A stretch of DNA of 64,000 nt, taken from positions 682,001 through 746,000 of the forward strand of contig OX596343.1 in the NCBI GenBank assembly GCA_951394405.1, read 5' to 3'. The translations under genes and the position numbers were made by a program. The notes below the pieces were generated by a model. The model ran no database searches, was not told where the DNA came from, and saw only the letters and a list, made by a program, of their open reading frames with translations. The DNA is from Coprinellus micaceus (lineage: Eukaryota; Basidiomycota; Agaricomycetes; Agaricales; Psathyrellaceae). Below are positions 22,445 to 33,934 of the stretch, piece by piece (the stretch's first letter is position 1; every line of letters begins with the position of its first letter).

Positions 22445-24745
22445 ATGTCGTCCCCCTCTCCCAACGAGAAGTCAGCTCGGGATAGCAAGACCTCGTCGAC
22501 TTCAGACCTATCGAAGACGAAGGTCGACACCAAGACCTCATCTGTCGCGGACTTGGTCGACGAGGAGCCTACACCTTTCCGCTGGGCTGACTGGCTCACA
22601 GGACGGAAGCGCCAGCAGGTCGACCTTGACGCTATTGCCACCCAACGCTCCGTATACGACGACCCGAGTCTGGCTAAGCACTACTGGCCCAAGTCGGACT
22701 ACGAGAATATCCATAGGTTCGACCCGGACGCTCGATGGACATTCAGGCAGGAGAAGGTGAGCCGTCCTGGCCATACACTGGGCTCCAGAGACCTTACCCC
22801 ATACCTAGAGCTTGGTTCGTAAGATTGATTGGAAGGTTATGCTATGGGGTGCGTCAACAGTCTGCTCTGGTTCTTCTCTCTCTTCATATTTCCTTACTTC
22901 TAGCTGCCATCTCGTTCTCCGCCCTCAACTTGGACCGTGGCAACCTGACCCAAGCGAACACGGACAACTTTCTGCCAGACCTGGGGATGACGACCAACGG
23001 TAAGTGACTTTTTACGTCCTGACTACGCAGACGACTAACCACTCCGTAGACTACAACTTTGGGAACAGCGTGTTCAGATTGGCCTTCTTGTCTGCCGAAC
23101 TTCCCTCCCAGATGGTCTCAAAACGGGTGAGCGGGCAGTCGCCTTCCGTGCCCCTCATGTCTGACGTCTTCCGCAGCTCGGTCCCGATGTTTGGATCCCA
23201 ATCCAAATGTGCCTATGGTCGGTCATCACGATGGTCCAGTTCTTCTTGAATGGTCGTACCTCCTTCTTGGTGTGCCGTGCCCTTCTTGGGTTCGCGCAAG
23301 GCGGCTTTATTCCCGACTTGATTCTCTACCTCTCGTGTACGTTGCCTGCTCTGACTCTTCAATGCCGTCTGACACCTTCATCCAGACTTCTACACCAAGA
23401 ACGAACTCCCATTGCGACTCACCCTCTTCTGGATCTCGATGCACGTCTGCACCATCCTGGGCAGCTTCCTCGCTTTTGGTGTACTTCGCATGCGTGGCGT
23501 CCTCGGTCGTGCCGGCTGGAGGTGAGTGGGTCCAAGCTATGAAAGAAACCAATGCAGATCATGCCCGCATAGGTGGTTGTTCCTAGTCGAAGGAGGAATT
23601 ACTCTCATTGTCGGCATCGCCACCTTCTTCAGGATGCCCCCTGGCCCTACGCAAACCAAGACTTGGTTCCGCCCCAAGGGCTGGTTCAGCGAGGAGGAAG
23701 AAGTCATTGCGGTTTCTCGTATCCTTCGCGATGACCCTTCTAAAGGAGACATGCACAACAGGCAAGCCCTGACTCCAAGGAAGTTGTGGCGTGCCCTGTG
23801 CGACTACGACCTTTGGCCCCTGTACATCATGTAAGTGGTCGATTTCCTCCAGTTGAGGGGGTTTCCCTGACGTTTTGCCTACCTCAGCGGGCTCTTGTTC
23901 GGTATCCCTGCGACTCCACCAGCCCAGTATCTGACGTTATCTCTTCGCAACCTCGGGTACGCCCCATCCCCCTCCTTGTGTTGTGTCGGCGCCTGCTGAC
24001 ACGGCTTTCAGCTTTGGGACTTTGCAAACCAACTTGCTCACCATTCCCTCGGCCGCTGGAACGATCGTCACCATGTGGATCATTGCTGTCATCTCCGAAA
24101 CCGTGCATGATAGGGCTTACGTTTCGATGATCGAGGACCTCTGGTGCCTCCCATTCCTCATTGCTTTGCGCACGCTCCCCGACAGCCCTAACCCGTGGCT
24201 CTTCTACGTAAGGCATGCATCCCTACTGGCTTGCGATATCCAACTCACTTTTCCTTTAACAGGGATTGGCGACGGCTTTGCTCTCGTACCCTTACACCCA
24301 CCCCATTCAGGTCGGATGGTGCTCCAGGAATGCCGGAGGCGTCGCCAGCCGCACCGTCAACGCGTCTCTATACAACATGTTTGTCCAGGCCTCCTCCATC
24401 ATCGCCGCCAATATCTATCGCAAAGATGATGCGCCTATGTGTTCGTCCCGTTCATCCTTCTCCCTACGCTTTCTCTGACAGGTTCGATATAGATCGCCGC
24501 GGTAACAGCTATCTTATTGGGATTTGCGCGTTCAACTGCTTCATCCTCTACCCGGGAGTCAAGCAGTACTACATCTGGAAGAACAAGAGCCGAGCCAAGA
24601 TTTGGGATGCCATGACCCCCGAGGTATGCTGCCTTCCCTCGAAACTGTGATTTCAAATTGACCCCCTTCGTAGCAAAAGGCGGAGTACTTTGCGACGACG
24701 ACGGACCGAGGCAACAGGAGATTGGACTTCCGTTTCGCTCATTAG
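22445..24745 (+). CDS. MFS anion:cation symporter, Dal5-like (paralogue B)
   Basis: Twelve exons: 22445-22756, 22809-22848, 22904-22999, 23050-23126, 23177-23336, 23386-23521, 23573-23830, 23888-23956, 24012-24207, 24263-24440, 24493-24623, 24674-24745. They give 574 residues. It has the same architecture as copy A: a polar N-terminal tail with [10 protein letters not shown], then [27 protein letters not shown] and [17 protein letters not shown]. It ends RFAH. The exon lengths 40, 96, 77, 160, 69, 196 and 178 are identical to copy A. Two introns, within GWRW and before the C-terminal QKAEYF, are absent from A. Substrate unknown; the family imports small organic anions such as vitamins or ureides. 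Confidence 0.92.
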
Positions 24746-25290
24746 ACCTTCTTGAAAAGGTCATGATCATTTTCGACTCTTCATCTCCGTCCCGTGTAGA
24801 GCTTCATCTCCTCTGCCTTTCTATCTCTCAGGGCATCTTCCATTCGGGTTTTATGTACATTTTTCTTCTCCGACTCCCGGACTGCGGGCTGAATCTAGTG
24901 CATGTAACTAGGCTACTCGTCAATCGCCTTTCACCATCTCCCACCGTCGAACTGCGCAGTATCGGCAGCTTCTCCCGTACACCTATTCTTTTCGAATTCA
25001 GGGCAGCGAGGGAGAATGACAGGAAGATTAGCTTTCCCATTTCTGATACGGAAGTATATATCGTGCGGGCGGGGATGGTGCTAAGCGCCCATTGCCCAAA
25101 GAGAAATTAACTCCGAATTGTCGATGACATCACGGAAGACAGGGGCTTAGCAGCTCTGGGTCGAGGTGTCAGTCAGCAAGGCCCCACGCTCTGACCATCG
25201 CGTTACCAACCCCACTTTCTTCCTCCCACCAAGTGCAGTACTCGTGTCTCGTTCTCATTTTGCAAATATACGCGCAGCAGCATTCTTGCT
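24746..25290. other. Intergenic stretch
   Basis: 3' flank of transporter B and promoter of the DUF4336 gene. No gene recognised. Confidence 0.5.
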
Positions 25291-26694
25291 ATGTCAGAGA
25301 CGGTAATTCGTGAGGTACGAATGTCGTCTTGGGAGCTGCACCCATTCCTGCTCACCAAGCTTCAACTGGAAATCGAACCACCTTGTTTGACTTCTAGGTT
25401 ACGAAAGGTGTATGGACGTTTTCGAGGTATGTCCATCAGACTCACCGCAGCAGCTCTATTTAACCCAGTTCTTTGGCGTCGCCCCCGCTTCCCTCGCAAG
25501 GCCATTTGCGAGATTTGGCTTGTTCCCGGTCGGCGGTCGGACCACAGCCATTACTTTGAAAGGCGGAGGGGTCTGGATCCTCGCGTCGACCCCGTTGGAT
25601 GAAGAAACGAAGGATGCTCTGCAAAAGCTAGGCACAGTCCGGCAAGCATTCCAGATTTTCCCGCAGCCATCATGAGCTAATCTTGTGGCGCTACTGGCCC
25701 GGACCGCTCTTAGCTATATCGTCGGTGCCGACGCTGTCCATTACTTATTCTTGGGTGAGTGGTTCTATCTTCCTCCAAATTTTCATGTCAAGGTGTATCT
25801 TAACGAGCTATGGTGGTTCTGTTCCCCGTTATTCCATCAGACCAGTACAAGGCTGCGTACCCGGAGGCTAAGTTAGTGGCGCCCGCCGATGCCATCGAGA
25901 ACGTAAAGAAATCTGGAAAGGACCTTGCCTTTGATGGAGGTGCGTCGATGGCGGCCATGATCAGAGTGTCGAGTGCTCACAGGCGGGCTGGACGTAGCTT
26001 GGGGGCGAGATCCCCCGGACACCAAGTACGGGTTTGAAGACGATGTGAGTCGCACTTGGCCACACTCCAGTCCGTAACGACTCACATTTCTCGCAGATAG
26101 AGCACTGGTAAGTCTTGGACGAAGATGTCCCAGAATCTGGAGTACTAAGCCCTCACAAATTGGTGTAGTTACTTCACAGGTTTCAGGAACAAGGATGTAG
26201 CCTTCTTCCATAAAGATTCAAAGTCGTTAATAGAAGCAGACCTTCTAATGAACCTGCCTCCCACAGAACAGGTTCGTGCCAAACTTTCGGATTGTGATTT
26301 CTTCTTGACCAATTTCTGACGCCGAGCACAGTATTCGAAGGCTAAAGCTTCACCGATCTTAATGGCTGTTGCAAACCTGAACCCCGGATCCTGGGGTCAC
26401 CCCCACATGACTTGGAGCCTGGGTGTCGATAAAGAGTGCGTGCCCAAGGCCTAGATGAACTCATGCTCTTCGGGACGAACTAATGGCTTGTAACACCCTC
26501 AGAGCCATGCGGCGCGATGCGAAGACCGTATCGGGTTGGGACTTCGACAGGATTATTCCATGTCATGGCGTGAGTGGTCCAATTCACCCCGACCAAGCCT
26601 TCCCCTCTTTCTGACGGTATGAAACTTCTAGGACGTTATTGAAACAGACGCTAAGAAGGCGTGGAATACCGTCTTCCAGAAGTTCTTAAACTAG
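25291..26694 (+). CDS. DUF4336 family protein (metallo-beta-lactamase-like fold)
   Basis: Eleven exons: 25291-25314, 25398-25426, 25501-25641, 25714-25754, 25841-25939, 25983-26044, 26097-26107, 26169-26271, 26332-26435, 26503-26569, 26632-26694. They give 247 residues. Family landmarks are WTFSRPFARFG, PVGGRTTAI, ASTPLDEETKDAL, VGADAVHYLFL, then FFHKDSKSLIEADLLMNLPP and a final IIPCHGDVIE. DUF4336 proteins are cytosolic and resemble degenerate metallo-beta-lactamases; their reaction is unknown. One exon is only 11 nt, and the intron after GTVR starts with GC instead of GT. Each junction was chosen to keep the conserved text continuous. Confidence 0.85.
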
Positions 26695-27287
26695 GTTCCG
26701 CAAAAAGCATGCCGTATTTGTCTATTCTCGCAGTAACCACTTTCATTACTTGACCAAATCTTCTACCACAATTTCTCCTTTTCCCATTGCAACGGCTTCG
26801 ATGTAAGCAGGCGGCGCCATGGTTCGCCATCGCACCCCCGACATTACCGTGAATCTAGACGAAATTGGTCATTAGACCCATCGCCTCAGCTTCTCCGCGC
26901 ATTGAAACGGGGCGGTCGACTTCACACGAGATTTTCATCTGTAGTTTTAGCCTAGAACAACCAGATTCCGCAGGCGTTCTTCGCGATTTAGGTCTCCAGG
27001 ACGCGACGGAGCCAATTAGGCGCCTCGGCACATTAATGGACTTTCTATTTACGGAGGTCGCGCCTGCCTCATGGCGATCTTATCTCCTGATCCACGTTGT
27101 TTCCCTCCTTGAATTCATAGATGTGTCGTGACGCTGGGACGCTTTAAAAGCAACGGCATCGAAAGCGATGGCCCGGGGAATCTTCAGAGCAGTGCAGCGC
27201 GTGTTCGTCGCGTGTTAACAGCCTATAGACCCCTTCTCGTTCGTTCCAAGGCTATCCCGCCTTTCTTCTTCATCTCGCACCCTCACC
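26695..27287. other. Intergenic stretch
   Basis: No gene recognised in about 590 bp upstream of the zinc-finger gene. Confidence 0.5.
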
Positions 27288-29623
27288 ATGTCCCAGCGCA
27301 ACATCGTCTGCGGTCCCTGCGGAAATCGCAGGTTTGCAAACAGGGAGATCCTTGCGCATCACCTAAAAACGTCTTCGCAATGGCACCCTACCTGTGCCAA
27401 GTGTGACAGGAGATTTACTTCCTCCGTCGCCTATGAGGCGGTCAGTCGGTTGGCCATTGGGTCAGGGTCTTGAGTCGCTGACTGCTTGATGTAGCACATG
27501 TCTTCCAAGCACCCGTTTCGATACAAATGCTCCCTATGTTGCAGGGACTTCGCCGAAAACTTCCAGCTTCAGGACCACTTCCGTGGTTCGGATGTCCATC
27601 CAAATTGCCCGCGGTGCGGCAAGGGCTTCGCAGACGACGCCTCTCTGAGCTCGGTAAGTCTCGCCTATTTCTCCAGGTTCCTGAGAAGTTTAATAATAGG
27701 GTATGCAAATGTAGCATCGAGCGACCGCTCACGTCAAGGTTCAATGCGAACCTTGCCAAGAAACTGTCTACCGAGAGGACCTCATTGTCCACTACACCAA
27801 CTCCACCTCAGGGAAACATCCGAAATGCCTGGTTTGCGAAATGGGGTGCAAAGACGAGGCTGAGCTTCAAGAAGTAGGTTGCTTCACGGAACACATCATT
27901 AACCAACCGTGTTCTCAATATTTTTTTTAGCACGCTCGCACTCACACGGAGGCCTCTATTACCCTCGATGTGGGAGCCGAGGCTGGGCTACTTCCTTCAG
28001 AATCTCCAGAAGCCAACGACGACAAATCCAGCTCGGGCGCTTCGCTCTCTCTCGACATTTCCTCCGAAAAAGCCTCGACATCAAGACGGTTTCCATTGCT
28101 AGAAGCGGCCTCTCCAGTTAATCCAAATCTTGGCAGTCTTCCGGCGCCTCCGAAACCCCTCCTACCCGCGAACCCATGGGGCGCACTCGCGAATCCCTCG
28201 ATACGTAAGGTGTGTCACGACTTGAGAAATTGCGGCTAATTAATTCTACCAACGTATTCACTCTTATTCACCGTTTTCATAGGATATTCTGGAGAAGGAG
28301 AGCTCGAGGACAGACACACCACCTCTACAGCTATCCGTGGCATTCTCTTCTCCCCTGATGAAGGTCGCGCAACCGGGAAATCTCTACAGTCCTGCCACAC
28401 CTAGCCTAGCTCCCCCGAGCCCTGAGATGAACAGGGCATGGAGTTCCAAGGAGGTGAGCTAGTCTATTTACTCTTTTGACTTATTCACAGTGTTGAAAAC
28501 TGAGATCGGTCTAGAATCGCGTCAGCCCCCCAAGGGACACCGCTCCAGCCCCTGCAACGGCTTTCATGAAACCCGAAACCGAGGGCCTCTGGACGACTCT
28601 CTCGCAGGAGAAGCGCACTTCTGGAGGAAGCCTTGAGTGGCGAAGGTCAGGAGTTACCAGGTCCCCCACCCAATCATCTGTGGATTCCACCGAATCCCAT
28701 TCTGCATGGGCCGTCGCTCCAAGTCGGCCTCGAGCATTGCAGTCCCGTGACTCGTCCACGGGCGCTTATTGGATCAAATCACGCCTGTACTCCGCTCGAC
28801 AGCCCTCGACACCTCAAAGCACTGGAATCCCCACGGTAGAGCCCTCTTCCACCCAGAGCACATCAACCGATGTCGTAAAATGGCGTGCTTTACTTGGAGA
28901 GGAAGATGACCTGTCCGCGTCGGTCGACTCGAACGAGACACCGCGAGCTAGATCGCCGAACTCAACCCACATCAAGCAGATCGGGGTTTCTTACAAGCCC
29001 CTCTTACCGGTAACTGGTCAAGGGCAGGTAATTGGGACGCGTTCTCTGGATTGAATATCAAGCTAATGCAATCTCTTTCACAGGAATCTGGCGATATTGA
29101 CCGTCGTACTGATGCCAACAACAGCGACATCGCCCCTGGCATCGCCGACCTACATCAGGTCGATCAGCTGCTCGACACCAAATCAGTTCATTCGGAAATT
29201 GGTTGTCAAAACGAAGGGCCATTCGAGGGTGAGGAGAGCCGGACACTGGAGCGCGTGAGCTACCATGGCCGTACCGCGTCAGAAAATACGACGCCGGAGT
29301 CGTCGTCCTCACTGGGCGCCTCGCAAATGGACTCACCTCCCACCACGGTCGCCACTTCGTTATCATCAAACACCGCTCCCGCTCCTTCTCTATTACACTG
29401 CCGTCATTGCAAAGCGGACTCGTGCGACAACACGACCGCCACAATGTGCGGACATATCTTCTGTTATAGGTGAGGTCTCCTGTCCTTTGTCTTGAGGAGA
29501 CCTACTGACCTTCGATCCGAACGCAGCTGTATCACCTCGGAAGTGATTCGAACCTCCAAGTGTCCAGTCTGCTCGACGCCGACGCTGCTCTACTGTCTCT
29601 TCAAACTCGACCTGAGCGCGTAA
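27288..29623 (+). CDS. C2H2 zinc-finger and C-terminal RING finger protein
   Basis: Eight exons: 27288-27440, 27495-27653, 27715-27873, 27931-28209, 28283-28453, 28515-29027, 29084-29469, 29527-29623. They give 638 residues. Exons 1-3 encode repeated C2H2-like units (CGPCGNRRF, HPTCAKC, YKCSLCCRDF, HPNCPRC, HPKCLVC). The middle is disordered and Ser/Pro-rich. Residues about 580-628 form a C3HC4 RING: CRHC, CGHIFCYRCI, CPVC. A RING of this type usually acts as an E3 ubiquitin ligase; fingers plus RING suggest substrate or nucleic-acid binding with ubiquitylation, which is inference. All introns up to exon 7 are phase 0. No named orthologue recognised. Confidence 0.85.
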
Positions 29624-30496
29624 ACGTAAACCGCACATCACCTTCCCCAGTGCCGCACGGCGCCACTTCTCTCTCTCGCTTGGTGATTATTGTTGACTCT
29701 GTATCCGTTACCGCTTCGTCTACATCATCAAGGCCCTCCTCGCGGTGGCGAGTTGTACCACTAGGACATTGCTGTAAATCGCCCAAATCAAATCATCTCG
29801 ATTATCGAATGCGACTCGAAACGATCGACCAACAAAAGCATGATGCTTAGATAGAAATTCACGGGGTGTGGGGTATAAAAAACGTGCTTATGTGTTTCCC
29901 TCTCCTTCCTAAGTAACCCTGGAAGGTCCAGAAAAGAAATCAAAAGGGTTGTTTCCGTCTAGCTTGAAGGGCTCAAAAGATGAGTCTCTCTATTCGGTAC
30001 GACGCGAGAGAGTCATACGAACTCATCTTCCACTCCATCTCCATCCCTTTCGCTTGGCAGGACCTTTCTATCGTTCTCGACGCCGTCACTCGTTCGTCAC
30101 CTTACACCTCTTCCCGTGTCTTTCTACTCCCTCCTCCCTCCTCCGCTTAGTCCCTCGCCCGAGGAATGAAGTCACCGTCTCGGTGTACTTCCGTAACTGT
30201 GGATACGAGGAATGGGGGTGGAGGGCTTTGCACCTTACCCAGCCCCCAGGCCCCACCACCCTTCCCGGCCCTAGCCTCACTGTGATCGGTGAGCCCGCTG
30301 TGCCGATTTGAACGCGTGGAACTTGACCCGTCCCCAAGGTTCCGGAACGTGACTTCGCCCCTAAACTCGATTTCTCGTAGGTTGGTTGACCGGTCGTTCC
30401 ACGTTTCCGCGCGCCGCCCTCTCCCGTTGAGACTCGCGAGGAGGACGTTCGCATATCTGCATCAAGCTAGGTACAAATAAAGACCTAGGCCAGTTT
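29624..30496. other. Intergenic stretch
   Basis: A TATA-like GTATAAAAAA lies near 29871, but no convincing coding frame follows. Open frames on both strands between 29949 and 30454 have no family resemblance. Confidence 0.45.
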
Positions 30497-31719
30497 ATCA
30501 CTCACAGTCCGCCAATAGCGTACGCGCTGCCGAGAGGGTGTGTGATGATGTGTGAGGCGACGCAGGAGGGAGGTAGTGAGACGACATACAAGCACAAGTG
30601 GATATAATCCAGTGGGCGAGCGAGGTAGAACCCGAGGTTTAACGCGGCACATATCGTCGTAATAGCTCCATTCTCCACAGCATTGAATATCAGCATGTTG
30701 AGGAGTCGCTTCGTCGTCGACAGTTCCGTCGCAGCCTTGAAGTCTAGGAGCTGTTGACCTGAGGCAGTGCACTGGCGGTCGGAAGAGAGGGAGAGCTCAC
30801 AATAAATATCATAACTGTCGTGATGAGAGTATCACAGGCCAGACTCGCAGAGAGATATAGCGCTGCAGGGAACTTAATTTCCAGCCGACCCAAAAACCTG
30901 GCACGCCGTCCGAACTGAACGAACTGTGTATCCAGATGAGCGCACATCCTCAGGTCTCCAGGGAAAGCAAATTTGGGCTCACCTTGGCGGCGACAACGAA
31001 CAGTGCTGTCGTTTGTAAAAGGGCGAGCTGGTTGAGATGTGAGCACGCAGGTTGGAGGATATGAGGAGGTCGTTTACAGCGACGATGAGGGCTGGTATAA
31101 TGTATCGGATTCGTACGTATCGTTTTCGCCGAGTGATTCTCATTATTTGCCTAGAGCGTACGCTCAGAATCATGTTCGAGCTCACCAAGGATGAATCGGG
31201 GCTCACCACGCAAAGAAACACTGCACCATCAAGGGGATCATCCCGTTCAAGGCGTAGATACCAGGAGCTGTGACTGGTAGCACGACTCGAAGGTCAGGGT
31301 GTTGGGTGCTTTGGATGCAGATCCTCCAACAGGCTTGCGAAATGAATACAACATTGGTCACCTCCGCTGCAGTAACCAACGCAACTTTGAGATGGCCAGC
31401 CCATGTAAACGTTAGCGTGTACATGGGGAGGACTACTTCAACGCCTCACCAAGGATATGGAGTCGTATTCGGGGACCGGCGATAGGGTCCTCCGTCAAGT
31501 AGTGGTCTGTGGGTAAGCAAGTGATCGTCAATGGGCGGCGTGTAACGCGAAGGCACGAGATTAGGGCATACAAAGCTGCACTAGATATGCCCCCATCAAC
31601 ATATACGCTAACAGCGACCCTATGAGCTGAATCTCCTTGAGCATGCGGGCGTTCAGCGGCTGAGCTGTGGGCACGCACAATGGGTCCAAGCCTACGGCGA
31701 GAAATGCATTAATGGGCAT
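30497..31719 (-). CDS. DUF6534-type seven-transmembrane protein
   Basis: Eight exons: 31719-31572, 31506-31450, 31384-31207, 31150-31078, 31027-30983, 30923-30801, 30750-30586, 30523-30497. They give 271 residues. Seven hydrophobic segments can be followed, for example IGSLLAYMLMGAYLVQLYHY, RYIIPALIVALALLQT, FPAALYLSASLACDTLI and IFNAVENGAITTICAALNL. The SLACDTLI and NGAITTICA helices are typical of the DUF6534 family, common in Agaricomycetes and of unknown function. The last splice (GTCGTC donor) is the weakest; it was accepted because it gives LYRTLLADCE, like the family C-terminus. A minus-strand TATAAATA lies at 32193-32200, far upstream, so a 5' UTR intron or extra 5' exon may exist. 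Confidence 0.72.
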
Positions 31720-33934
31720 CGGATAATCACTGTGCCTCGAGCACTTACAAAACGTCAGTATCGGGGTTCATCTTCCCAGCCTTCACCGTTTCAGATAGGG
31801 CTATGCTTCGCGAGGTCCAGGCTGTTGAGGAAAGAAGTGAGGGAGGGCGCAGGTGGGGGTTTCCAACGCACTTTCGCCATACGAGTGAACATACAGCAAA
31901 GTAGCACCCGGCAAGATGGGGGTGAGTAGGTTGAGGAGGTGGTGGTGGTGGGTGATGTGAGAGAAGTCTTGTACCCCACTCTTGCGATCGACGTTGAAAC
32001 CGGACCGTCGCTGGCGGAGTGAAACCTGCCTGGTCCCGGTGAACTCTTCTTCCAAATGCATATAGCCGTCCAGGTCGTAACCGAGGTAGCCCATAGCACT
32101 GCGATGGGCGAGTCCTTGAGCGAGCGATGTATTAGCGGTGGGGCGAGGGATATGTATTCGCTCAGACGCACCGCGAATGAGGCGTTCGCCCCTATTTATA
32201 CTGAGACGCCCTTTTCGAGTCCTGCGGGGAACTGTATCTACGTCACGTTCGATCGACGTGAGGCTGGATCGCTTCCTTGTTGAATATGATAAATTGCTTT
32301 AACAGCTCGCGTTTTAGTCTCGCAATTGCCTCGAGGTATGTACTCCGGAATGGCTGAATTGTCGTCTAGATTCGGAGCAGGTGGCTGAGCCTCGAGGAGT
32401 GCTGCTGGGCTTGTTGCGCAATGCGGCCGCGGTGTGGCAAGTTCGTTCGCGAGCGGACGCTCCTGCTCGTGTGCAACGACTCCGAGCCCTTGTGTGCATG
32501 ACTCGTAGTGGAGGGGTGCCGGGCTTATCCAAGGCATTCGTTTCGGGAGAATAGGGACTGAAGGGCAGCCGTAACTTGGTCAGAAGCCGGTGCTGGGAAC
32601 CCACCTCTCCTTTATTCTGGAGACGTTCGCGATGTGCGCACGCGTTGGGTGATCGCGGGGGCGCCCATACATCCTGGTACTTCCGATATCCGCGTGACGA
32701 GGATTAGGCAAAGGGTTGCTCCTCTCTCCGATAGGAATCTATGAGAGCTTCAGTGAGGTCCGGCGGTGATGATATGGGACGAAAATAGGGACGGGCAGTG
32801 CGGTAGATGCCAAGGGCGGCTATCAGAAAGGGGGGTCCGGTCCCTCTGATTCAGCATTTGAGGCCCTGCGAATTGAGGAGCGTCGCGCCGTGGCCAGTAA
32901 CTATTAGCCCATTGGCATGGCTCTCCCTGCCACACACCGCGTTCCCCCACATGAACAAGCATGCGTTGTCATACCATGTACGTGGTTGTATCTTGGTCGG
33001 TTATGGGACGAAAACATACCTCCATAGCGCATGCATACCCAGGAAACAGCCAAAATCCTACTGGCATGCTTGGAAAGTCCGACCAGGGCCGTATCTGACA
33101 TCCCCAGCACTAAGACCGTCCTGTTGGCGATTCCACACGACTGTATGCTATCAGCCGCCGTACAACATGGGAGGGGCGAGGAACTCACGTATCAGGAGGA
33201 GAACTGGGATAGAAAGGACGTCCATGTGAATATGGAGTTCCAGGGTGAGGCTTTCCCCCCACACCACGACGGTCGAAGGGCCGCTGATGGGCCCGTCAGG
33301 GTACGGGAGATAGGCATGCACACTATATTCAACCCATCCAAGAAAGAGGCTGCTGGTGCCTACGTACACTTGAGGGTAAAAAATCGTGAGATGCCACTAA
33401 GCTAATTTGAGTGTACGATGGAACGAAGTAACCATCTGGCATCTCGGAAGGACGATATATCCTTGCCGATGGCATTGCCTGGCCTGGTACCTGCCCCTAT
33501 GTTCAACACAGTTAGCAAAGCCCTTCACTGCGGGTATATGAAGGCAAATCGCACCTACATATATCACATAAACGTAGTCTCGTAACCCTTCTTCTAGCTC
33601 GTTGGAAGACAGTCAGTCGTCTTCACTGATATGGACCTGGCCGCTCCATGCAAACCATCAGGTGAACTATGGGCATCTGGACCCACGCCGAAGAGCCTCT
33701 GGCCTGTCTAGAAAAAATCTCAAGGTCTCGGAAGAATACAATCGGGCCTTTCTCCTTCTTATCTGCCTAGATTGGCGATGCAATGGGAATTCTGGAGAGA
33801 TGCCAGGTGATTTGTTGGTTGAATGAAGGTGGTCAATGCGTAAGTTCAACATCGGACTTTCAAAGGCGCGTCTCGCTGTCCAACTTTGTTTCTCCCTTTT
33901 TCTGATTTCGTTCCTTTCCCCCCCAACCACCACC
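31720..33934. other. Gene-poor stretch with a possible membrane-protein relic
   Basis: No complete gene could be built. On minus, about 33170-33370 encodes a hydrophobic stretch (SSLFLGWVEYSVHAYLPYP and later MDVLSIPVLLLI). About 33000-33150 encodes RTVLVLGMSDTALVGLS. The two do not join in frame with normal splice sites, so this may be a broken membrane-protein gene. An ATG frame at 32094 (MGYLGYDLDGYMHLEEEF) just below the TATAAATA is also unassigned. Confidence 0.35.

Noticed and set aside
29949..30454. Overlapping open frames of about 120 codons on both strands.
   Set aside because: Arg/Pro/Ser-rich with no splice structure or family resemblance.
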